From assembly GCF_040750475.1 (NCBI RefSeq), contig NZ_JABJVY010000001.1:1-64000 (forward strand): a stretch of 64,000 nt of DNA, given 5' to 3'. The DNA is from Amorphus sp040750475. Lineage in GTDB: Bacteria; Pseudomonadota; Alphaproteobacteria; Rhizobiales; Amorphaceae. The translations under genes were made by a program, and so were the position numbers. Shown in pieces: positions 24,003 to 32,577 of this stretch (the stretch's first letter is position 1; each line of letters begins with the position of its first letter). The notes under the pieces are model-generated. The model was not told where the DNA came from. It saw only the letters and a program-made list of their open reading frames with translations, and searched no databases.

Positions 24003-25286
24003 ATGCTTACGCCTGAAGAAAACGAAGTTCTCACCCGAGTGACCGGCGAGGCGCCGATGGCGAAGTTGATGCGCCAGCACTGGACGCCCGTCTGTCTCAT
24101 CGAGGAAGTGGCCGAACCCGACGGCAAGCCCCTTCGGGTGGAGGCACTCGGTGAAAGCTATGTGGCCTTCCGTGATACTAAGGGTCGGGTGGGACTGCTC
24201 GACGAGAAGTGTCCGCACCGGAAGGCCTCACTCGTCTACGGGCGCAACGAAGATTGCGGTTTGCGGTGCCTATACCACGGCTGGAAAATGGATGTTGACG
24301 GCAACATCCTGGCAATGTCCTCGGAGCCCGAAGGCAGCCCCTTGAAGGACAAGGTCAAGGCACGCGCCTACCCGGTTAAGGAGTGGGGCGGTTTCGTCTG
24401 GGCTTGGCTTGGGGACCCGAAAGAGGTGCCGGAATTCGATCCGCCGGCCTTTGCCCCGACTGAAGACACGCCGGTATCGATCCTGAAAATCCGCGTGCCG
24501 GCCAATTGGGCGCAGATTCATGAAGGCCAGATCGACAGCGCGCATTCGTCCAGCCTGCACTCGTCGGACATGAAGCCGGCGAAGGTGGAGAGCGCCGCGT
24601 CGGACGACAAGTCCTGGTACCGTCCGTCCACCGACAAGTCGCCCCGCATGCAGACCCAGACGACCAGCTATGGCTTCCACTATGCCGCCATACGCAAACC
24701 CATCAAAGATGCAAAAACGCATAACTATCTGCGCATCACCGAGTTCGTGGCGCCTTACTACTCGCTGATTCCGCCGAACAACAACTACAAGGTCGCCAGT
24801 GTCATCGTGCCGATCAACGATGACGAAACCGCGTTCCATTTCATTGCGTGGGGCGGCCCGAACGTCCCGAGCACGGAAGAATGGCGGCGCTTTGCCCATG
24901 CCGTTCCCGGCACTGATATCGACCACAAGTGGCGGCCCGTCCGAACGCTGGAGAACGACTTTCTGCAGGATCGCGAAGCCATGAAGGAAGGTGACTTCAC
25001 CGGCGTGAAGGGAATTCCGAACCAGGATATCGTGATGTGGGTCAGCATGGGGTCGCGGGTTCAGCGTCACACCGACGTTCTCGGCGCGTCGGACTTGGCG
25101 ATCGTGGAGTTCCGCCGCATCATGGTTGATGCTGCCAACAAGGTGGCAGAAGGTGGTAAAGCGATCGGAACCCAGGAGCCGCGCGTGCCCCAGGCGAAAA
25201 TTGCATCGCATGAGGGCGTCTACCCCAAAACCGTGGACTGGCGAACGCTGGTGGACGCAGAAGAAAAGCTCGATGCGGCGGAATAA
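24003..25286 (+). CDS. pht3: Rieske non-heme iron oxygenase, phthalate 4,5-dioxygenase family
   Basis: A 427-residue oxygenase of the phthalate 4,5-dioxygenase type, close to the usual length. The Rieske cluster ligands are Cys70-x-His72 (CPHRKAS) and Cys89-x2-His92 (CLYHGWK). The mononuclear iron site region is in EGQIDSAHSSSLHSSD near residues 177-192. Such enzymes add two hydroxyls to the ring, or in the wider family demethylate or hydroxylate aromatic acids. The ATG follows GGGAGA. It is divergent from the reductase gene and shares its operator region. The family assignment is firm; phthalate itself as the substrate is the best inference, with other aromatic acids possible. Confidence 0.87.
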   Translation: MLTPEENEVLTRVTGEAPMAKLMRQHWTPVCLIEEVAEPDGKPLRVEALGESYVAFRDTKGRVGLLDEKCPHRKASLVYGRNEDCGLRCLYHGWKMDVDGNILAMSSEPEGSPLKDKVKARAYPVKEWGGFVWAWLGDPKEVPEFDPPAFAPTEDTPVSILKIRVPANWAQIHEGQIDSAHSSSLHSSDMKPAKVESAASDDKSWYRPSTDKSPRMQTQTTSYGFHYAAIRKPIKDAKTHNYLRITEFVAPYYSLIPPNNNYKVASVIVPINDDETAFHFIAWGGPNVPSTEEWRRFAHAVPGTDIDHKWRPVRTLENDFLQDREAMKEGDFTGVKGIPNQDIVMWVSMGSRVQRHTDVLGASDLAIVEFRRIMVDAANKVAEGGKAIGTQEPRVPQAKIASHEGVYPKTVDWRTLVDAEEKLDAAE

Positions 25287-25348
25287 TCCCAGGCCGGGGC
25301 CTTTCGAGCAGGCCAAGAACATAAGATGAGGATCAATCCGGCATAACC

Positions 25349-26287
25349 ATGCTAGATCGCTTTCGGAAAGATGGGCCGCAGACCAAGTCTGCGGCCTACA
25401 TATTTGCGCTCTTCCCGCCGCTCTTCTGGGCCGGCAATTTCCTCGTGGCCCGGATGCTCCACGAGGAGATTCCTCCGATCCAGATGTCCTTCTGGCGGTG
25501 GGTCATCGCGTTCGCGATATTGTTCCCCTTTTCCGCGGGAGCCTTCTGGCAGAACCGTGATCAGATACGGCACGAACTGCCGTTTTTGGCGCTCCTTGGC
25601 ACTGTCGGTGTGATGATTTTCAGCAGCGCTGTCTATACGGCACTGCAATATACGACCGTGGTCAACGCAGCCCTGATAAACTCGTTGATGCCCGTCGCCA
25701 CCTTCATCTTCGCACTCATATTCATCGGTGACCGCCTGCGTCCAACCCAGATCGGCGGGGTTGCTGTTTGCATCGTCGGAGCGCTGTTCATTATCACCCG
25801 CGGCCACTTGGACACGCTGTTAGCGATCGATTTCAACCGCGGTGATATTTTTGTGCTGATCGGGCTGACATTTTGGGCTCTTTATACGGTGCTGATCCGC
25901 TGGCGGCCGACAAAGCTGCCCCCTCTTGCCTTCCTGTCGGCAACAATTCTTTTTGGTCTTGTGGCACACCTGCCACTGCTTGCGATCGAAATCCCCGTCC
26001 GAGGCACATTCCAAGTGACGGCCCCCGCCATCATCGCGCTCGTCTATTTTGGCCTGTTCGCCTCATTGCTCGCCTACATTTTTTGGAATCGTGCGGTTTC
26101 GGCGCTCGGTCCGGGAACGACGGGGCTGTTCATGTATCTGATGCCCATCTTCAGCACTTTTTTGGCCGTCGTCGCGCTCGGCGAGGCCTTTCGATGGTAT
26201 CATTTGGTTGGTATATCGTGCATTTTCGTGGGGATAGCGACCGTTACACGGCCCTTTGCCGGCCAGCCCCGCCAACAAACCAACTGA
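25349..26287 (+). CDS. EamA/DMT-family transporter
   Basis: A 312-residue inner-membrane protein with about ten helices in two EamA repeats. The first repeat is marked by NALINSLMP and FIFALIFIGDRL and the second by the FASLLAYIFWNRAV and FLAVVALGE segments near the end. Members export or import small metabolites such as amino acids. It follows the oxygenase gene on the same strand after 62 bases and precedes a MarR regulator gene, so it may export an intermediate or take up the substrate. No convincing ribosome site was seen close to the ATG. A second, different EamA protein is encoded at 27777-28682. Confidence 0.85.
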   Translation: MLDRFRKDGPQTKSAAYIFALFPPLFWAGNFLVARMLHEEIPPIQMSFWRWVIAFAILFPFSAGAFWQNRDQIRHELPFLALLGTVGVMIFSSAVYTALQYTTVVNAALINSLMPVATFIFALIFIGDRLRPTQIGGVAVCIVGALFIITRGHLDTLLAIDFNRGDIFVLIGLTFWALYTVLIRWRPTKLPPLAFLSATILFGLVAHLPLLAIEIPVRGTFQVTAPAIIALVYFGLFASLLAYIFWNRAVSALGPGTTGLFMYLMPIFSTFLAVVALGEAFRWYHLVGISCIFVGIATVTRPFAGQPRQQTN

Positions 26288-26339
26288 ATTGACGTAGGGT
26301 TCCCGATTTGAGATCGCGCGTGGCGGAGCAAGGTTGACA

Positions 26340-26813
26340 ATGACAGTGATCGACGAAACAGCCGATTTCGAGATTCTGCCGCTCGAGACAAGCATTGGTT
26401 ACCAGATCCGGACGACACATCGGCTGTTTCAACGCTATCTGCAAGTCAAGATCGAGCCTTATGGGGTCTCTCTGGGCATGTGGTATTTTCTGCGTGTCCT
26501 GTGGGACGAGGATGGCCTCACCCAGCGCGAGCTCTCCCAACGCGTCGGGACGATGGAGCCGACCACGCTGACAGCGATACGCGCCATGGAACGAAGCGGC
26601 TTCATCCGGAGAGAGCGGCAAGAGCGCGACCGGCGCAAGATCAATGTCTATTTGACACCGAAGGGTCGGTCGATGCGAACGGAACTTCTTCCGCTTGCCC
26701 GCGAGGTTGTCGATGACGCGGCCTGCACGATGGACGAGACAGAGCGCGACGAGCTGCTTCGGTTGCTTGGCCTAATTCAAACCAATTTGGTGCAACGGCT
26801 CAACATCGGCTGA
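26340..26813 (+). CDS. MarR-family transcriptional regulator
   Basis: A 157-residue winged-helix repressor with the recognition helix in LSQRVGTMEPTTLTAIRAME and the wing in RRERQERDRRKINVYLT (DRR motif). MarR proteins bind palindromes as dimers and release on binding aromatic acids or similar ligands. The ATG at 26340 is six bases after GGAGCAAGG; a TTG at 26334 is less suitable. It lies in the middle of the catabolic region and is the first candidate to recognise TTAG-N4-CTAA, although no such site precedes its own unit. The other candidate is the MarR gene at 40426-40938. Confidence 0.9.
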   Translation: MTVIDETADFEILPLETSIGYQIRTTHRLFQRYLQVKIEPYGVSLGMWYFLRVLWDEDGLTQRELSQRVGTMEPTTLTAIRAMERSGFIRRERQERDRRKINVYLTPKGRSMRTELLPLAREVVDDAACTMDETERDELLRLLGLIQTNLVQRLNIG

Positions 26814-26835
26814 TCAAGGCCGAGACGACGTCGTC

Positions 26836-26938
26836 AGCCTTTTCCGCTTTTCGTTGAAGCGCCAAACAGCTCTAACCCTCTGTTTTTCGTGCAATTTCGG
26901 ACGGAAAACCGGTTCCCACTTTTCCAGAAATTGCTCTA
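26836..26938. repeat. Dispersed intergenic repeat interrupted by IS copy 2
   Basis: A copy of the repeat seen at 20613, with the same interior landmarks (CTTTTCGTTGAA, GGTTCCCACTTTTCC, GAAATTGCTCTA). Its first TAGAGC end is worn. The right-hand GCTCTA is directly followed by the insertion sequence, which has entered the CTAG at the element edge. Removing the IS and one TA restores GCTCTAG. Confidence 0.68.
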
Positions 26939-27777
26939 GGTCACATACCCATAAACGCGATTCCCAATCAGCGGCTGTGCTTCCCTTCCTGCAATCGACA
27001 GGAGGCTGAGATGGGGCGTTTCGATCTGACGGATTTCGAGTGGTCGGTGATCCAGCCGTTGCTTCCTACGAAGGTGCGCGGGGTGCTGCGCGCCGATGAC
27101 CGAAAGGTCCTGAACGGCATCTTCTGGCGGTTGCGCACGGGGGCTCCCTGGGCCGACATTCCGGCGCGCTACGGTCCGCACACGACGTGCGTGAACCGCT
27201 TCAACCGGTGGCGCAGAGCCGGCTACTGGGCGCGCATTCTCGAAGCCGTATCAGCCGCTTACGATGGTGACGTGCAAATGATTGACTCCTCCTCGATCCG
27301 CGTCCACCAGCACGCCGCCAACGGTCAAAAAAAGATGAGCGATCCCGTTGCATGGGGCGTTCGCGCGGCGGCCAGATCACCAAAATCCATGCCCTCGTTG
27401 ATGCCGAAGGCCGGCCGATCCGCCTCAAGCTGACCGAGGGCCAGGCCCATGACGGACGCTCGGCCTCCGACATGTTCGAGACCGTCGAGGCCGGGCATAT
27501 CCTGCTCGCCGACCGCGCTTATGACGGCGACACGCTCCGCGCCGCGATGGCAAAGCGCGGCGCATGGGCCAACATCCGAGCCATGCCGAACCGCGTCAAA
27601 ACCTTCCCGTTCAGCGCATGGGTCTACCGCCAACGCAACGCCGTCGAGCGGTTCTTCAATAAACTCAAACACTTCAGGGCCGCAGCCACCCGATACGATA
27701 AGCGCGACGACAATTTCCTCGCTTCCGCCCAGCTCGCTTCGATCCGCATCTGGTTGCGGAGTTATGAGGCGGTCACC
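26939..27777 (+). mobile_element. IS5-family insertion sequence, copy 2 (intact)
   Basis: An 839-base element, nearly identical to copy 1 but without its one-base loss. The ends are GGTCACATACCC and, on the other strand, GGTGACCGCCTC. It is bounded by TA on both sides, the expected target duplication for this group. It has two overlapping transposase frames and a slippery heptamer, so it is probably functional. It lies in the same orientation as copy 1, and the two bracket 19.7 kb holding the importer operon and the pht genes. Confidence 0.9.
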
Positions 27778-27780
27778 TAG
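27011..27780 (+). CDS. IS5-family transposase, two frames joined by -1 frameshift
   Basis: The first frame (27011-27433) carries the N-terminal DUF4096-type domain. The second (from about 27335, with its first ATG at 27352, to 27780) carries the DDE domain (MGRSRGGQ, KLTEGQAHD, ADRAYDGD, RNAVERFFNKLKHFR). At 27328-27334 the sequence reads A-AAA-AAG in the first frame, a canonical slippery heptamer, and a -1 shift there joins QKK to DERSRCMGRSRGG, the usual family sequence. The stop TAG uses the TA duplicated on insertion, so the element carries no stop codon of its own. The transposase cuts and moves this element and possibly copy 1. Confidence 0.88.
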
Positions 27781-28682
27781 TCGAGAGCAAACAAAATGAC
27801 GCCGATGGTCGCAACCGTCGATGCAACAACGACGCGGATCCCGGGTGGTGGCTCCGACTTAAAAATGTAAGCCGCAACGTAGATACTGAGAAAAACTTCC
27901 AAAGATCCGATAATTGCCACAACGGCTACGCCGGTATTAATAAGCGCAAAAAATTGCGCGACCTGGCCAAATGAGATCAGCGCCGCCGCAAGCAGCTGCC
28001 ATCGGCCCGTGTTGCGGAACACGCCGCAAATGGCGGCGCGAAAGCGGCGGTTAACGGGCATCGCGATGCCGTAGAACAGAAGCCCAGACAAGGCGCCGAC
28101 GAAGGTACCCAGCGTGGGATCCGGCACGTACATCATGCCGAGCTTACGCGCGACGTACGATGCACCGTAGGACCCCGCCGAAAGCGTCCCAAAGACCTGG
28201 CCTCTGTGGGTGGTGGCGACATCGTCACCGCGTATTTCGAATGGGTTGGCCTCGGCCTTGATCGCGATGACCAAGAAGAGGCTCGCCAGGACGACCGCCA
28301 TCCCGGCCACACCGAGATAACCCACGGTCTCCCCGAGAATGACGAAGGCGAAAACCGCGCCAAAAAGAGGGGTCAAACGTCGAAAAAGACTGGCCTGAAT
28401 AGCTCCGGCCAATTCGACGGACCGGAATAGAGTGAGGCGCCCCACGACCGTCGAAAGAACCCCGCTCAGCGCAAAATAGACTGCGCCGATCGCCAGCGCC
28501 CGGTCGAAGGATCCCAGCGGATTTCCCAGCAAGAGCCAGAGCGTTCCGGCCACGATCAACGTCATGACAACGGAGAGAAATGCGCCGTTGTCACCGCTGG
28601 TCTGTCCGGCCCCTTTGGCGATGGACGCGCTGGCGGTCGCAAAACAAAGCGCCGACAGCAACGCAAAGAGCGGCCCGATCAA
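27777..28682 (-). CDS. EamA/DMT-family transporter
   Basis: A 301-residue membrane protein with about ten helices in two EamA repeats; the family segment GAIQASLFRRLTPLFGAVFAF is seen in the first and the C-terminal helix ends in VVVASTVATIGVILFALD. The start appears to be a TTG at 28682 with no good ribosome site; a TGA lies in frame just upstream. The stop codon TAG is built from the TA duplicated by the neighbouring IS and the last base of the IS. Without the insertion the stop would have been the same, so the protein is not truncated. It is distinct from the EamA protein at 25349. Confidence 0.82.
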   Translation of the reverse strand: MIGPLFALLSALCFATASASIAKGAGQTSGDNGAFLSVVMTLIVAGTLWLLLGNPLGSFDRALAIGAVYFALSGVLSTVVGRLTLFRSVELAGAIQASLFRRLTPLFGAVFAFVILGETVGYLGVAGMAVVLASLFLVIAIKAEANPFEIRGDDVATTHRGQVFGTLSAGSYGASYVARKLGMMYVPDPTLGTFVGALSGLLFYGIAMPVNRRFRAAICGVFRNTGRWQLLAAALISFGQVAQFFALINTGVAVVAIIGSLEVFLSIYVAAYIFKSEPPPGIRVVVASTVATIGVILFALD

Positions 28683-28766
28683 TGAACGAACCGGCCGGGC
28701 GAATCCCCTGATTCAAATGGGTGTGGAAGCAAAGATCGCCGCCAGCGCAAACGCCTTTGCGACGCG

Positions 28767-30722
28767 CTATTGGGGTGACTTGTCGGCAAGACTGGAGCCC
28801 TCCTCCGAATGAGAAGTGGTCGACGGCTTTTCCCGTTCGCTGCGCAGACCATATCGATGCCAGACGACCCCCCCGGCGATACAAGCCAAGGCGGCAGCCG
28901 AAACAATATAGCCACCGAACAAGACCAGCATGCCGCCGGCAAACAAAAGGAGCCGCGGGCCGCGGCTTACGATCGACCGCAGGTACCCCTCAACGGCCAC
29001 AGCGATGCAGAAGAGTCCGACGAGCGCACTGCCGACTGCGAACAGGATCTGGCCGACATTGCCCTGGAGCAACAGGCCCGGATAGGCGATAAAGGCAAAT
29101 GGGATCAGGAAGGCACCAACCGCGATCTTGACGGACTGGGCTGCGATCTTGAGTGGATTCTCATCGGCGATCGCACTCGCGGCATAGGCGGCTACGGCGA
29201 CGGGTGGTGTCAGGGCGGACATGACCGCATAGTAGAGTATGAACAGATGCCCTGCCATCTGATCGATCCCCAGTTGCTGCATCACCGGCGAGATCAGAAC
29301 CGCGGCCAGAATGTAGGCGCTGGGTGTGGGCATCCCCATACCGAGCAGTGTCGTCAAAACGGCCGCAATCACCAGAGAGAGGAACAGGTTGGCGCCCGAC
29401 ACGAGAAAAACGAGGGTCGAGAATTTGGACGCCAGGCCGGTCATGGTGATACCTCCGATCACCAATCCCGCAGCCGCACAGGCGCCGGCTACCGCAACCA
29501 TCCGCACGCTGGTTTCCGACAGAACCTCGTAGATCGCACGGGGTGTGAGGCGCGTGCTCTTTCTCACCATCGACACGGCGAGGACGGCGACGATGCCGTA
29601 GACTGCACTGTACGTCGGCGTGTAACCGTCAAGTAGAGCCCAACTGATCACCGCCAACGGAACGACGAACAGCCCCCCTTCCCGCAGAACGTTGGACAGA
29701 GGCGGAACCGCCGACCGATCGACACCGGCAAGACCTTCTTTCAGCGCGCGAAAATGCACCTGAAGATAGATCGGAAAATAATAGAGAAGGGCCGGAATGA
29801 GCGCCGCGATCGCGATTTGGACATAATCGATCCCGGTGTATTCGGCCATGATGAAGGCCGCAGCGCCCATGACGGGCGGCAACAGGCTCCCCCCCGAAGA
29901 TGCCGCAACTTCGACCGCGGCGGCAAAAGTCGAGCGATAGCCCATTTGCTTCATCATCGGGATCGTAATACTGCCCGTAGTCACGACGTCTGACGTTGGA
30001 CTTCCGGAGATGGTCCCGTAGAGGCCCGACGAAACGACCGCAATCTTGGCAGGACCGCCCGGCGAGGAACCGGTCAGATAGGCAGCCAGATCGTAGAAAA
30101 ACTTCGCGCCGCCACACTTTGCGAGCGCCGTTCCGAACAAGACGAAGAGAAATGCATAGGTGGCGGCCACCCGAAGCGGCACGCCGAACAGGCCATCCGT
30201 CGTGAAAACAATGATGTCGAGGAAGTGCGCGTAGGAAATCTCGCCATGGCCAAGCACACCTCCGATGTGATGACCGAAGAGGTTGTAGGCGAGGAAAAGC
30301 AACACGATCGTGGTCAACCCCATACCGACCGTTCGACGCATCGCCTCGATCGTCAGCAGAAGAAGCAGCGACGCAAAGGCGATATCATAGGTGCTTAAGG
30401 GATCCAGCAGCGTGATGCGGCGAGCGATCGTTTCCGCCTGCGAGACAAAATAGAATCCGCACACCAAAGACAGGGCGGCGGCGACCCAATCGAATAACAG
30501 GATGCGCACACGGTCGGAGTTGGCGGATGGTCCGATGAGGAGGAATGTCAACACCAGCATGAGCGCCAGGAACGTCATGGTCAGTGTCAGCGTGTCTTCA
30601 CGGGAGAAGGCAGCCGCATAGACAACCCACAATGCAGTGAACGCCGCATAGGCCTTGATCACATGGCCGGCCCATCCTTCGGGACTGCGGCGCGTGCCCG
30701 TGTCAAAGAAGAATTTCAACAT
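28767..30722 (-). CDS. TRAP transporter fused permease (TAXI-type 4TM/12TM)
   Basis: A 651-residue membrane protein combining the small (about residues 1-120) and large permease domains of a TRAP transporter, the arrangement typical for TAXI systems. The large domain shows SSGLYGTISGSPTSDVVTTG, SGGSLLPPVMGAAAF and LLGMGMPTPSAYI, all conserved in DctM-type transport domains. The extra hydrophobic C-terminal part after residue 550 is also usual for fused forms. It moves an organic acid using a sodium or proton gradient with the binding protein encoded 75 bases upstream at 30798-31787. The two genes form a unit read leftwards. Confidence 0.9.
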   Translation of the reverse strand: MLKFFFDTGTRRSPEGWAGHVIKAYAAFTALWVVYAAAFSREDTLTLTMTFLALMLVLTFLLIGPSANSDRVRILLFDWVAAALSLVCGFYFVSQAETIARRITLLDPLSTYDIAFASLLLLLTIEAMRRTVGMGLTTIVLLFLAYNLFGHHIGGVLGHGEISYAHFLDIIVFTTDGLFGVPLRVAATYAFLFVLFGTALAKCGGAKFFYDLAAYLTGSSPGGPAKIAVVSSGLYGTISGSPTSDVVTTGSITIPMMKQMGYRSTFAAAVEVAASSGGSLLPPVMGAAAFIMAEYTGIDYVQIAIAALIPALLYYFPIYLQVHFRALKEGLAGVDRSAVPPLSNVLREGGLFVVPLAVISWALLDGYTPTYSAVYGIVAVLAVSMVRKSTRLTPRAIYEVLSETSVRMVAVAGACAAAGLVIGGITMTGLASKFSTLVFLVSGANLFLSLVIAAVLTTLLGMGMPTPSAYILAAVLISPVMQQLGIDQMAGHLFILYYAVMSALTPPVAVAAYAASAIADENPLKIAAQSVKIAVGAFLIPFAFIAYPGLLLQGNVGQILFAVGSALVGLFCIAVAVEGYLRSIVSRGPRLLLFAGGMLVLFGGYIVSAAALACIAGGVVWHRYGLRSEREKPSTTSHSEEGSSLADKSPQ

Positions 30723-30797
30723 TATTTCCGATCCCGCTCACAAAAACGAAGGCGCGGGAGCACCCCACGCCTTCGCATCCATGTGCTGTTCGCACGA

Positions 30798-31787
30798 TCA
30801 ATTGCCGGCTTGCTCGTACACCTCTTGCGCCGCCGGATGGTAATCAACGGTGGATGCACCCGCCATCAACTCAACGTCCAATGGTGACATCGCGTTGTGG
30901 ACACGCCGCAACTCCTCGAAATTCTCGGTCAACGCCGTGGTGATGTCGCGGACCATCTGCTCGTCGGCATCCTTGCGCACGAACAGTTGTGCCGAAACAG
31001 TGACGGTGAGGGTATCGTCGTCATTCCATTCATAGGCGTCGGAGGGGATGGTGAATTCTTGAATATCCCACTCGTCGATGACCTTCTGAGCCGTCTCTTT
31101 GGTAATCGGAAGCAACGTCACGTCGATCGCCGACGCCAGTTCACGGATCGAGCTGTGATTGACGAAAAGTGAGTTCAGGATCATGTCCACGCGGCGGTCC
31201 CGCATGAGGTCGCCCTGCTCGCTGGACGCGGCGTAGGTCACTTGGCCGCCCCAGGACTCGATCTGCTCCGGGCTCGCGCCCACCGCGTTCAGCATCGATT
31301 CACCGACCGCACTGACGACATTGCCGCGCCTGTTGAGCGCGATCTGAATGGGCAGCTCTTGCTCGGCGATGTCCTCGAGCTTGGTCAGCCTATGCTCTGC
31401 CGCGTAGTCCGCATTCACGATCGCCTGCATCGGTGCCCAGGTGTAGAGCTGAGCAACGGTCGCCATGCTATCGATCACTCCGTTGAAGGGCTCAAGCCCG
31501 CCGATGGCCGCCTTGGCTTCCGCGTCGTGAATGATGGCGAGGTCGCAATTTCCCTCGTCGAGCAACTTGACGTTGGCAAGCCCCCCACCCGAAGTCTGAT
31601 AGGTCACCGTGGAGCCGGGAAACGATGCCTTTACGGCGGCATCGATACCCGCGCCCAACAAGCTCCAAAGACCGCCCGGGCTCGCGCCGCAAAGCGTGAG
31701 ATTATAGGTTTGAGCCGATGCAGGCTGAATGGCACTTGCGGCGACCATCATCCCGCCAAGAACCATCGCCGAAACGCATTTCTTCAT
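30798..31787 (-). CDS. TAXI-family TRAP solute-binding protein
   Basis: A 329-residue periplasmic binding protein of the TAXI family with a signal peptide ending near ASA-QT. Early in the mature protein CGASPGGLWSLLGAGIDAAV and TSGGGLANVKLL mark the family ligand-site regions. The start follows GGAGGGA. It partners the fused permease at 28767-30722. A promoter with TTGACA (31856-31851) and TATCGC (31833-31828) lies upstream and is followed by an operator-like site. TAXI systems often carry dicarboxylates or amino acids; the ligand here may be an aromatic or aliphatic diacid of the same regulon. Confidence 0.9.
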   Translation of the reverse strand: MKKCVSAMVLGGMMVAASAIQPASAQTYNLTLCGASPGGLWSLLGAGIDAAVKASFPGSTVTYQTSGGGLANVKLLDEGNCDLAIIHDAEAKAAIGGLEPFNGVIDSMATVAQLYTWAPMQAIVNADYAAEHRLTKLEDIAEQELPIQIALNRRGNVVSAVGESMLNAVGASPEQIESWGGQVTYAASSEQGDLMRDRRVDMILNSLFVNHSSIRELASAIDVTLLPITKETAQKVIDEWDIQEFTIPSDAYEWNDDDTLTVTVSAQLFVRKDADEQMVRDITTALTENFEELRRVHNAMSPLDVELMAGASTVDYHPAAQEVYEQAGN

Positions 31788-31808
31788 AGATCCCTCCCTG
31801 AGATATAA

Positions 31809-31820
31809 TTAGATTACTTA
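31809..31820. promoter_or_regulatory. Operator-like site TTAGATTACTTA with promoter
   Basis: A TTAG-N4-CTAA site with one mismatch, seven bases downstream of the -10 element of the TAXI promoter (minus strand TTGACA at 31856-31851, 17 bases, TATCGC). The position over the transcription start matches that of the site at 19936. Confidence 0.5.
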
Positions 31821-32577
31821 GTAAAGAGCGATAGCGGCCCAAGCCAAGGTTGTCAATCACGGCCCATTTTTCGCTGAAAAGGCGAATATCGCTGCATTTG
31901 AGACGCGTCGCGGCTTTCTGGAAAATCGAACAACGGGCGGTCTTGCTGCCGGCATTCGCCAACAGCCGCAGCGCTTCCCGTCATCCTCTCTGAGCGGGCG
32001 TACCTCGTCGGAGCGACCTGCCGACGCGCCTGATTCCCATGGCGCGGGCTTTGACCAATTGGATCCGAGGCCGTGCGGACCATCGATGAGGTGAGGCACT
32101 CAGCCAAGGTCGGATAGACGAATAATTTCTAAGAAGACTAATGATTGACAGTTGACTCGCTTCGCTCATACGCTCTTCACTAAGCGTACACGTTGCGCGC
32201 ACAGCGCACATCCATGATCGGACATACCGACGAGATCCGGGGAGCGATTTCGTCGGCTCGTCTAGGCGAGTGCCGCATGGGAAAGGGAGGGACATTTGCC
32301 GGTGCCAACAAGCTTACTTGCAGGCATGCGCTTGATCGCGAGCGCGCACGTCGTCGGCAATCCCGTGTCCGACACGTGTTGATCAATCTATGTTTTTCGA
32401 ACGAGGGGCCGAAAGTTCTCCACCCCTTCGACACCGCGTCCGTGCGACCCGGCACATTTCTTTGCGACCATGAGAGATCCGGTTCTCAAGGGGTTTGAAA
32501 GGTCAGCGAACACCGGCCGCCGCCCTGAATCGAATGAACTGATCAGCTATCGGCAAGCATCTTGGAAGAAACGAATA
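31821..32577. other. Long intergenic region between TAXI and carboxylase genes
   Basis: This 757-base gap holds the leftward TAXI promoter at its left end. An operator-like site TAAGAAGACTAA (32130-32141, one mismatch to TTAG-N4-CTAA) lies three bases before a TTGACA (32145-32150), a probable rightward -35 element with a weak ATACGC 17 bases on. If used, it gives an untranslated leader of about 400 bases. Frames in 32193-32498 and nearby lack ribosome sites and recognisable content. No known riboswitch fold or terminator was recognised. Confidence 0.4.
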
